NCBI GenBank assembly: GCA_036821485.1
Contig: DAISJM010000037.1
Coordinates: 1 to 30,823, forward strand
Direction of reading: 5' to 3'
Origin: DAISJM01 sp036821485
Lineage (GTDB): Bacteria > Verrucomicrobiota > Kiritimatiellia > CAIQIC01 > JAGNIJ01
DNA: 30,823 nt
A model generated the notes under the pieces. The model searched no databases. It was not told where the DNA came from and was given only the letters and a program-made list of their open reading frames with translations. The translations under genes were made by a program, and so were the position numbers. This document shows positions 23,801 through 30,155 of the stretch, piece by piece. How positions within the stretch are numbered: position 1 is the stretch's first letter; each line of letters starts with the position of its first letter.

Positions 23801-24558
23801 GGGATGATGGTGCAGGTCAACGCCCCAACAACAGGTTCGCCGTTCGTGGTCGAAAGACTGAGCGATGCGATCTCCCCGTCCGACAACGCTTCATCGTAGA
23901 TGCGGATATCGTCAAGCAATCCGCAGAAACGATCAAACGGCTGGCTTGGCCTGGAGCCAATGTAGACGTCCGATGCTGTTGCCGGCGTAAACTTGCCAAG
24001 GAGTATCGTTGATTTGACAACTCCATCTACAAACACCTTCCCATAACCGGAAGCATAGTCATACGTCACTGCAAGATGGTGCCACTGCCCTGGCGAGGGG
24101 TTGGCTGTAGCAACTATGTGGGTGTCATTCCCCGCCGTGTCGATAAGGTTTGCCCCCGTACCCAGTCCACCCCACTGCCACCCCCACACTCCCGTCCAAA
24201 GATGAAGACCGCTTTCCGTGCCATACCACTCGATCAACGCACGTTCTCTATCGTAGTTATAGACCTTCATCCTGAGGGCCAGCGTCATACTCCCGGTAGC
24301 CGTGAGCGAGGAGCTCTGAGGAATACGTATGTATGAATTCGTCCCGTCGAACTCGTAAGCACCCCCACCATTCAGTTCCACATAAGTCGCATTGGTGATG
24401 ATCCCATCGTTGCCATGTCCACTCATGTCCATGACAATCTGATTGCCATTGGTGTTGAAGTCGTAGGAGAGGACAAGCCCGCCGTCACAAACAGTGGAAA
24501 ACAGGACGAACAAGAAAACCACGACGCATGCCCCAAGACAGGTAAGCGACATCTTCAT
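20896..24558 (-). CDS. Secreted triple-LamG/PEGA-like repeat protein
   Basis: This encodes 1220 residues. GGGAGG 5-6 nt before the ATG at 24558 fixes this start over an in-frame GTG/ATG further up. A Sec signal comes first. Three LamG/concanavalin-A-like modules follow (about 23-234, 328-536, 624-836), each with YDFN...DxSGxGNDG, WHHLAVTYD and DDIRIYxGALS motifs. After each comes an 80-residue PEGA-like module (GAQWRxTSG...NSG...LxAGxYTVxF...GWxSP). Then follow an Ig-like domain (928-1009), a short domain (1013-1089), a DSDGDGFSNREEE calcium-type repeat (1094-1122) and a terminal beta-sandwich (about 1156-1220). No catalytic domain is seen. It is probably a glycan- or surface-binding adhesin-like protein. 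It has no LacI-type site upstream, so it may not belong to the mannan regulon. Confidence 0.88.
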   Translation of the reverse strand: MKMSLTCLGACVVVFLFVLFSTVCDGGLVLSYDFNTNGNQIVMDMSGHGNDGIITNATYVELNGGGAYEFDGTNSYIRIPQSSSLTATGSMTLALRMKVYNYDRERALIEWYGTESGLHLWTGVWGWQWGGLGTGANLIDTAGNDTHIVATANPSPGQWHHLAVTYDYASGYGKVFVDGVVKSTILLGKFTPATASDVYIGSRPSQPFDRFCGLLDDIRIYDEALSDGEIASLSLSTTNGEPVVGALTCTIIPAVAVAAGAQWRVTSGPSTGWNNSGATLSELPAGSYTVEFQDVENWSAPTARVVNVVLGETTRIEAAYEYAASYSNTMVLHYDFDTYDGVKVTDLSGYGNDGIVSGATFTVTDCGGVYHFDGIDDFITVPASESLNIAGSLSMAAWFKVYDYSHERPLVEWSGTNGAGVHMWTGVPSWHCGANVIDTGDHSHVIATANPSLNVWHHLVVTYDAVSGRACVYVDGDLKNSANLGSFVPKTDVGMFLGNRPSQPDDRLYGLLDEIRIYRGALSTGEVRDIFLQHTNCMVTDASISCSIEPQGARSAGAQWRLTSGADLNWKNSGDHILNLTAGNYTVAFKGITGWESPADQSVYVPAGGSITSTGVYTAVASTTNELVLHYSFNTDDGAIAYDQSAYGNNGAVSGATYVASDCGGYYSFDGQNDHILVPASSSLNIADSLTLAAWINVDNYQDELPIVEWVGKGDGVGVHLWTGVWGWQWAGNGTGANLIDVTHNTSSRVISTANPPVREWHHLAVTYDRSIGTARVYLDGVMAGEKQFGVFTPATDGDLIIGYRESQDDAFWGYLDDIRIYKGALSASQILAVFNDDSGCEPPMGSLSCSILPPEAVAAGARWRLVSGTATNWNESGVALVNLAEGSNTVAFKPLSGWTSPADQGVTVVRGSMVQVTGIYSVVLSDAVPPVIVSVQPPDGYVTTSNEFLMTITATDNVAIAQVRVDGHEAISVGGDVYEFETTGIRKSYNSRAIFVSDTAGNAATQTVNYAQSSVMRLNCMWEGYWRVRNPFPYAVDYTWEVVNTNSGESGSGTAPANRDSYFTSSPGHKVIRLLVGGEQVDVCNSNPMKPDPQGLRTGDLDSDGDGFSNREEELVGTSVDDADSILYVATDRGITPLFPSLMEKNADKTGSDMGAEIVLTWTSSVDSVYSVAASVDMTNWYFVPEFHWVAGTDALLSYTNTLTDVERVFLRISAQKRP
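21800..24490 (-). repeat. Three tandem LamG plus PEGA-like coding units, about 0.9 kb each
   Basis: Units begin near 24485, 23575 and 22685 and share protein motifs throughout. The first and third share the loop WTGVWGWQW that the second lacks. This is an internal protein-level duplication; DNA identity between copies was not computed. Confidence 0.75.
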
Positions 24559-24735
24559 AAACGACCTCCCCAGCCCAGGCCAACGGACCCCCATTGATAG
24601 ACCTCCGCCAAGCCCAAGCCGCTAGTACCAACCCATACATACCTACTACCCATCCGAAGCGAAAAGTTCAAGTGCAATTATATCGCGATCTGGGGCTGGA
24701 CAGCATGTATGCCCAACGAGAGACCCGGCTCCACT

Positions 24736-27700
24736 TTACGGCGTCAGCCGCACATTGTCGATGTACGCGGCGCCGGCGTTCGTGTAGCCGGAAATCTTGA
24801 TGTAGATCTGATGCATGTCGTCCATGTAGAGCGGGGTGACATCGTTGTAGAAGTTCGTGCCTTCCTGCCGCTGCCAGTCGCTGGACTCGAACGAGTATGT
24901 CAGGTTCGTGTTCCAGCCCACATTCAACCCGCGCCATGACGAGTATTGCCAGACCCAGTTTGATCCCGTTCGCATCTGGAACTGGACCCCGTTGGCCGTG
25001 CCATCGTTGTAGACATCAAATGTAATGCCCGTCCGGCTGGACCAGTCTTCGAAGACATTGTCGAACCCGATGCACGCCTGATTGTTGCTCGGCGCCTTGT
25101 ACCAGACATAGAGCGATTCCGCCCCTTCCGTGGCACGGTTCGTGGAGACGTGGAGAATCTGCGCGTCGGACCCGGAAGTGTAGGCACCCCAACGCCGCAG
25201 CCGGTTGCATGAGTCCCACGGCGGCGTGACTGCAACGAGGTTCACGTGCGACACCAACACGTTGTCGTTGGTGTCTGTCTCGCCCGACACCGTGGCCGCA
25301 GCCAACTGAATCGCATGCCATCCAGGCGTGGCATTCGTCGTGTTCCAAGTGAACGTCGTGGTCGTGGATCGTCCCGCCGACAGGTTGCTCACGCGATTCG
25401 TACCAATCACTTTTGCATCGGTCACTGAACTCAATACCACATTGAAGGTCTCGGAGGCGGTGCCCTGGTTGACCACCGTCACGATCACCTTGCTGCTCGT
25501 GCTCCGCACGGTCCACTCACTCTGGCTCACGCACCCGACGCTCACGTCATGTACGGTCGAACCAACAGCCCCAATGCGACGCACCTTGGCCGCGATGTCC
25601 TTCCGAAAGTCAGGCACGTCGCTGACGTACACCGTGCCCGTCGACGCGGTGTAGTTCTGGGCCGTGTTGATATCTTCTCTCCTCGAGTTCCACCACTCGA
25701 CATTGTAAATGCCCGGCGTCATGCCGTTGATCTGGAACCGGGAATTGCGCGTGGTGGTATTGGTCCACTGGCGGTCCTGAATCCACGCCATGGCAAAGGT
25801 GCCGTTGCTGCTGGCCATGCCCCACGCATTGTAGCGGTAGCGACCCACCGTGATGTTGTCCACGTACACCGGTCCACGCAGGATGCCGGCGTCGCCCATC
25901 CATATCTTGATGCCCCGGATACGCTGAGCCTGATAGACCGTCGGTATCTCGTCCAACCGAAGTTCCAGATTGTAGACCATACCGAGGGTCAGTTTCTTCC
26001 ATCCGTTGTGTTCCGCGGCGTATTCCGTGCGCGTCGAGTAGTAGCGCCAACTGCCGTCTTCCGATTCGACGGCGATCTCCACAATGCACCGCGGATCACG
26101 ATTGATGCCCTTCAAGAAACCGTCCGGATTGTTGGTGGGGTGATAGAACGCGGGCATGTACAAATCCAGCCGCAACGTACCGTCGGGCCAGTAGCTGGAC
26201 CAATCTTCGGCGAGGCTGAAGTTGTAAACGCCCGACGCCGGGTTCGTCATGTTGTCCCACGTATCCATGTTGATGTTCATGCGCAGGCTTTGCTGTCCTT
26301 CGGAAGACCAATTCGTGCTCAGCGCCATCGAAACAATGCCCGTGCCGAACATGTGCCAGTTCGCTCCCAGCCCACCCTCAAAGTTCTCCAGCACCGCGGG
26401 AGCGCTGTCGCCCGTGTTCCAAGCGTCAACCGCCGCAGGTTCAAGATGGAGCCGCGGGAAGTCGATGTCGCTGATGAACCGGGAGAAGAGGAACGCTTCG
26501 TCCGCCATGCCGTTCAGCCATGGACCCATCACGGGGTCGCAGTATTCGCCGAAGGCCGGAACCGTCCACATCATCGGCGTGGCCGCGCCTCCTGCGCACA
26601 GCGCCGGCCAGATGCAGGCTCGCAGAAAATCAGGCTGGTACGTCTGCCACTTCCACGAACCCGTTTCCCCCATGAACGCCGGTTTGTCGAAACGCTCACC
26701 GATGGTGTGGTGATATTTCGCCAGCATGATCGGCGGCGTCACCCAGCTGTAGCTCTCGGAGTAGGCGTGAATCTGCGGAACATCCACGATCGCAAATCCA
26801 TCGTCCCAGTACTCGTCCGTCTCATTGCACGCCGTGGTCGGGTGGCCAAAAGGATCGTGGGTCTTGAAGAAGCTGTTGATGTGCGTGATCCAGGGAATCG
26901 TGTAATCGCTGCCGTCGACCTGGTTGGTGTCCATGTTGGCATACGGATCCTGGCCGACAAGATTGTCCTTGTCGTTGACAATCACGGGATCCTGCCAACG
27001 GACGCACTTGAGCGAGTTGGCATAGGTGCCGTACAGCTCCGAGGCCAAATTCCAGATACCGATCCCCTCGCTGTAACCCCAGCGGGCAATGATGTAGCGA
27101 TACAGGTGATCCTGGTACTTGAGATACTTCGCGTCGTGGAAGAACTTCTGGCTCTTCGGCGGATCGTCCAGCATGCTGAACGCATTGATGAAGTCCTCGG
27201 GCTCGTCAACCTTCTGGTCGAAGGCCGCCGCCCAACTTCCGTTCTTCCGCCACGTGTGATAGTTGAAATCGCGCAGGGCATCGTGTGTCCAGATCGTGAA
27301 GACCAGCTTCACCCCATACTTTTCGGCGTAGCCGACAATCCGGTCGATCTTGGCGGCACGACTCTGTTCGTACGTATAGAACGTGGAACTCTCCAACCCT
27401 TTGTGCCGCGCATCCACAGTCAGCAGGGTGTCCCACGGAGCCATCCACCAGTGGATCAGGTTCACGCCGTGATCGCGGGCATCCCAGAAGATCCCCTCAT
27501 CGTCGGCGTCGTAAGGACGACAGTAGCCGATTCCGTAGAAAGCCTTGCCATCCGCATGCTCCATGTAGTGGCCGTCATCGGGAGAAACGCGAACCCATCC
27601 GTGCGCATCGCTCGCCACGCACGTGAAGGTTGAGGTCGCCGAGGCGCTCGCCCCCCAGCGATTGCTGACCTGCACCGCGTAGCTCCACGTGCCCGCCTCG

Positions 27701-28950
27701 TTCGGGGCAAACCGCACCTTCCACCCCCCGTAGCCGGCTCCCTCCTGCTCCATGTAAAAACCCCAGACGCGCCAGACCACGCCCGATGGCGAGGTGAAAA
27801 CAGCCGCCAAGTCTACGTCCTCCGGGTCGTACGGGTTGAGACCGGCCATGTTCGTCACCCCCACGTTCAACTCGAATTTCCCAAACTTGCCCACCGTATT
27901 CGACACGGCCGCAACAGAGGTGATTTGCGGTGGCAGGTTGGTCGGAAACACATTCGGCAGCAGATGCACGGAATCGAGCAGGACCGCGCCGTTCCACGTG
28001 CTGCGGTTGTCCCAGACAACCTTCATCGCCCATTCGTCCACTTCGGCCAGGACCTGGGTCCCCACATCCGTCATATCCCACATCACCAACGTCCACTGAC
28101 CCGGCACCAGCGGCGTGAACCCGCTGTAGTAGTGCGCCTGCCAGCCGTCGGAATCCGATTTCACCCACGGCTGCACACGCACGGCTCCCGAGGGGGCACC
28201 CGCCGGCAGATAGAACCACGCGCGATAGACCGGCCTTGCCAGCGCCCGCCAGTCTTCACGCAGACTCCCGTCGCGCACGTAGTAGTCTCCATAGCCCGAT
28301 CCCGCCGCCGGCGCGATGGACAACGCGCCACCGGAAGGCATGCCGGTCGAACTCCAACTGACACCGGCCACGCCATATGTGCCCGTGTCGGAACTCCAAC
28401 CCTGCTCGCTGGCGGAAAAATCATAGAGCAGCGTCACGCCGCTGAACGGACTCTCCGGGCGCGTCCCGTAGTCGTAAACTTCCTCACCGTCGGTCTGTCC
28501 GTCGTTGTCCGTATCCGCGTCCGTCGGAATGCTTCTGTGGACGAGAACCTCGTCGCCATCATTGAGCGCGTCGCCATCCGTATCGGGATTCATCGGATCC
28601 ACAGTCGACTCGATCAACTCCCACGCATCGCTCAATCCGTCCCCGTCATAGTCGAGCGAGTTGGTGAGGAGAACGCGTTCGATCCGGTAGAAGAAGGTTT
28701 GGGTCGCACCCATGCTTCCGGGATCGGACCACTGCTGGACGGCCGCGGCGCCGAGTTTGAATCTGCGCGCAGTCCACCTTCCTGACATCAAAGAGTCGCT
28801 TGAGTGAACGCGGTAATAGGAATCGGTGGCCGCATCATATTGGAGCAGGACGTCATTGCCGGATGAAGAGAGCCATGCATCGAACCCCTGCGCCACCGCC
28901 ATTCCTGCCACGAACATGAGGAGCGCGATCAGGCGGACAGTTCTGCTCAT
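24736..28950 (-). CDS. Secreted DUF5060/clan-A glycoside hydrolase with multiple binding modules
   Basis: This encodes 1404 residues. The ATG at 28950 is chosen because GAGGTG lies 4 nt upstream; a GTG at 28962 is in frame but less well placed. The signal peptide is cleaved near Ala20 (AVA-QG). Order: tail-type beta-sandwich 22-95; three DxDxDG calcium-type repeats 97-162; binding module 173-332; DUF5060 348-448; TIM barrel about 450-820 with acid/base Glu638 (NLASELYG) and nucleophile Glu762 (FMGETG); binding module 852-1033; CARDB-like 1130-1237; C-terminal binding module 1242-1404 ending YIDNVRLTP. The two Glu are 124 residues apart, as in the second barrel of the giant enzyme, its paralogue. 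It is an extracellular hydrolase, probably acting on the same beta-mannan. The exact GH family and bond cleaved are unknown. A LacI-type operator lies 67 bp upstream. Confidence 0.9.
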   Translation of the reverse strand: MSRTVRLIALLMFVAGMAVAQGFDAWLSSSGNDVLLQYDAATDSYYRVHSSDSLMSGRWTARRFKLGAAAVQQWSDPGSMGATQTFFYRIERVLLTNSLDYDGDGLSDAWELIESTVDPMNPDTDGDALNDGDEVLVHRSIPTDADTDNDGQTDGEEVYDYGTRPESPFSGVTLLYDFSASEQGWSSDTGTYGVAGVSWSSTGMPSGGALSIAPAAGSGYGDYYVRDGSLREDWRALARPVYRAWFYLPAGAPSGAVRVQPWVKSDSDGWQAHYYSGFTPLVPGQWTLVMWDMTDVGTQVLAEVDEWAMKVVWDNRSTWNGAVLLDSVHLLPNVFPTNLPPQITSVAAVSNTVGKFGKFELNVGVTNMAGLNPYDPEDVDLAAVFTSPSGVVWRVWGFYMEQEGAGYGGWKVRFAPNEAGTWSYAVQVSNRWGASASATSTFTCVASDAHGWVRVSPDDGHYMEHADGKAFYGIGYCRPYDADDEGIFWDARDHGVNLIHWWMAPWDTLLTVDARHKGLESSTFYTYEQSRAAKIDRIVGYAEKYGVKLVFTIWTHDALRDFNYHTWRKNGSWAAAFDQKVDEPEDFINAFSMLDDPPKSQKFFHDAKYLKYQDHLYRYIIARWGYSEGIGIWNLASELYGTYANSLKCVRWQDPVIVNDKDNLVGQDPYANMDTNQVDGSDYTIPWITHINSFFKTHDPFGHPTTACNETDEYWDDGFAIVDVPQIHAYSESYSWVTPPIMLAKYHHTIGERFDKPAFMGETGSWKWQTYQPDFLRACIWPALCAGGAATPMMWTVPAFGEYCDPVMGPWLNGMADEAFLFSRFISDIDFPRLHLEPAAVDAWNTGDSAPAVLENFEGGLGANWHMFGTGIVSMALSTNWSSEGQQSLRMNINMDTWDNMTNPASGVYNFSLAEDWSSYWPDGTLRLDLYMPAFYHPTNNPDGFLKGINRDPRCIVEIAVESEDGSWRYYSTRTEYAAEHNGWKKLTLGMVYNLELRLDEIPTVYQAQRIRGIKIWMGDAGILRGPVYVDNITVGRYRYNAWGMASSNGTFAMAWIQDRQWTNTTTRNSRFQINGMTPGIYNVEWWNSRREDINTAQNYTASTGTVYVSDVPDFRKDIAAKVRRIGAVGSTVHDVSVGCVSQSEWTVRSTSSKVIVTVVNQGTASETFNVVLSSVTDAKVIGTNRVSNLSAGRSTTTTFTWNTTNATPGWHAIQLAAATVSGETDTNDNVLVSHVNLVAVTPPWDSCNRLRRWGAYTSGSDAQILHVSTNRATEGAESLYVWYKAPSNNQACIGFDNVFEDWSSRTGITFDVYNDGTANGVQFQMRTGSNWVWQYSSWRGLNVGWNTNLTYSFESSDWQRQEGTNFYNDVTPLYMDDMHQIYIKISGYTNAGAAYIDNVRLTP

Positions 28951-29016
28951 AGGACACCTCACGGGCCACCAAGGACATCCCGAAACATCAGATTGAGGAC
29001 AACAAAGGACAATGTA

Positions 29017-29030
29017 CGCAAACGTTTGTT
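29017..29030. promoter_or_regulatory. LacI/PurR-type operator, site 5
   Basis: CGCAAACGTTTGTT matches the 14-mer at 12 of 14 positions, with the complete CGCAAACG half and the CAAACGTTTG core. It lies 67 bp upstream of the ATG at 28950, directly downstream of the candidate -10. Confidence 0.72.
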
Positions 29031-29033
29031 ACC

Positions 29034-29039
29034 TGTATA
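29034..29039 (-). promoter_or_regulatory. Candidate -10 element for the 28950 gene
   Basis: The minus strand reads TATACA, placing transcription start within operator site 5. The -35 region 17 bp further up (TCAACC) is poor. Repression by steric block is the simplest reading. Confidence 0.35.
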
Positions 29040-29069
29040 GACATCTGCATTCTTCTGGTTGAGAGTAGA

Positions 29070-29119
29070 TTTTCCAAGGGTTGGAAAAATCGCTCTTCAT
29101 TTTTCCAACCCTTGGAAAA
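29070..29119. repeat. Paired 19-bp palindromes TTTTCCAANNNTTGGAAAA (copy 2)
   Basis: Palindromes at 29070-29088 (centre GGG) and 29101-29119 (centre CCC) are 12 bp apart, as in copy 1 at 14877-14926. They lie 3' of the second GH130 gene and upstream of the promoter of the 28950 gene. Confidence 0.75.
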
Positions 29120-29149
29120 ACCCCGGCCCGCGCGCTCGCGCAGGCCGGG
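29116..29149 (-). terminator. Intrinsic terminator for the LacI-GH130 operon
   Basis: Reading the minus strand, CCCGGCC (29149-29143) pairs with GGCCGGG (29128-29122), with an inner GCGC/GCGC extension and a GCTC-type loop. TTTTT follows (29120-29116). It lies 65 nt after the GH130 stop, on the correct strand. Confidence 0.65.
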
Positions 29150-29152
29150 ATT

Positions 29153-29222
29153 ACTGCTCACTTCTTACTACTCACTTTTCACTGGTCACTGTTTACTGAT
29201 CACTGGTCACTGGCTACTGCTT
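29153..29222. repeat. Ten phased heptamers ACTNNNN overlapping the GH130 stop
   Basis: ACTGCTC, ACTTCTT, ACTACTC, ACTTTTC, ACTGGTC, ACTGTTT, ACTGATC, ACTGGTC, ACTGGCT and ACTGCTT follow each other without a gap. Every unit starts ACT and ends in a pyrimidine. The array covers the last two codons and the TAG (29214-29216) of the GH130 gene and runs up to the terminator. It is a short-tandem heptamer repeat, not a CRISPR. Confidence 0.8.
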
Positions 29223-30155
29223 CACCGTCGTGTCCGGGCCGCCTTCCATGGCGAGATCGATCAGGTCATCCACCTTGCCGGTCGCGACATTCATGCACGT
29301 GTCCGCACCACCGTAGTAGATCTTGATCGAACCGTCCGGCTCGACGATCGCGCCGTTCGTGAAGACCACGTTGCCGACGTAACCCACGCGCTCGTGATAT
29401 TCCTGCGGGGCCAGGATGAACTGGTGCGAGCGGCCGATCACCTTCCGCGGATCCTTCAGATCGTGCACCGCCACGCCCAGACGATAGATGCTGCCGGCCA
29501 TCGTGTTCGTCACCGCGTGGTAGATGTTCAGCCAGCCGCGCGGCGTCTTGATCGGAGGTGCGCCCGGACCAACTTTACAGTCCTGCCAGATGTCGAAGTT
29601 GTCCGGAGCCATGATCAACTGCTGGTTGCCCCAGTGAATCAGGTCGGGCGAGTAGCTGATCCAGATGCACGGCCGGCCCCAGTTCGGGCGCTCAAAACGG
29701 ACGTACATGCCGTCGATCTTCTCGGGGAACAATACGCAATTGCGGTAGTCGATCGCCGTCGTCAACGCGATCCGATCGATCTTCAGGAAGTCCTTCGTCT
29801 TCGCCAGCCCCATCTGGAATCCGCGGGTCGAGTAGCAGCTATAGAAGATGTAGTACGTATCGCCGATCTGCGTGATGCGCGGATCTTCCACGCCCTTATT
29901 CTCCGGCTCTTTGAAAATGCCCTCGGTCGCCTTCTTCATCACCGGCTCGGGATGAATCTTGAAGTTGAAACCGTCATCGCTCGTGGCGAGACCGAACTCG
30001 GACATTCCGTGAAGCCGCCCACAGCGCAGCAGCAGCACGTACTTGTCGCCCATCTTTGCCACACCCGAATTGTAGACTGTTTCGCACGGATACGGCATGT
30101 CCGACGGTTTGATGATCGGATTGCCTTTATAACGAGTTAATACTTGTCGCATCAT
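29214..30155 (-). CDS. GH130 beta-mannoside phosphorylase (cytoplasmic), second copy
   Basis: This encodes 313 residues from ATG 30155; AAGGAG lies 7 nt upstream. A second ATG follows at once, so either Met may initiate. It shows the standard GH130 motifs: TRYKGNPII near the start, Asp91 in VEDPRITQIGD (general acid), Arg138 (YRNCVLFPEKIDG), Arg156 (FERP), Lys194, and His213 in GWLNIYHAV. It should phosphorolyse beta-1,4-linked mannosides in the cytoplasm. The key residues fall at the same numbers as in the copy at 13943, but many others differ, so the two may prefer different chain lengths or reducing-end sugars. The start codon overlaps the stop of the LacI-family gene in ATGA, so the regulator and enzyme are translationally coupled. 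Its final codons are formed by the heptamer repeat. Confidence 0.92.
   Translation of the reverse strand: MMRQVLTRYKGNPIIKPSDMPYPCETVYNSGVAKMGDKYVLLLRCGRLHGMSEFGLATSDDGFNFKIHPEPVMKKATEGIFKEPENKGVEDPRITQIGDTYYIFYSCYSTRGFQMGLAKTKDFLKIDRIALTTAIDYRNCVLFPEKIDGMYVRFERPNWGRPCIWISYSPDLIHWGNQQLIMAPDNFDIWQDCKVGPGAPPIKTPRGWLNIYHAVTNTMAGSIYRLGVAVHDLKDPRKVIGRSHQFILAPQEYHERVGYVGNVVFTNGAIVEPDGSIKIYYGGADTCMNVATGKVDDLIDLAMEGGPDTTVKQ

Noticed and set aside
25549..27633. A 694-codon plus-strand frame opposite the 1404-residue enzyme
   Set aside because: Antisense shadow with the same low-information, Arg/Val-rich composition.
29153..29222. CRISPR array at the heptamer repeat
   Set aside because: Units are 7 bp with no spacers and there are no cas genes.
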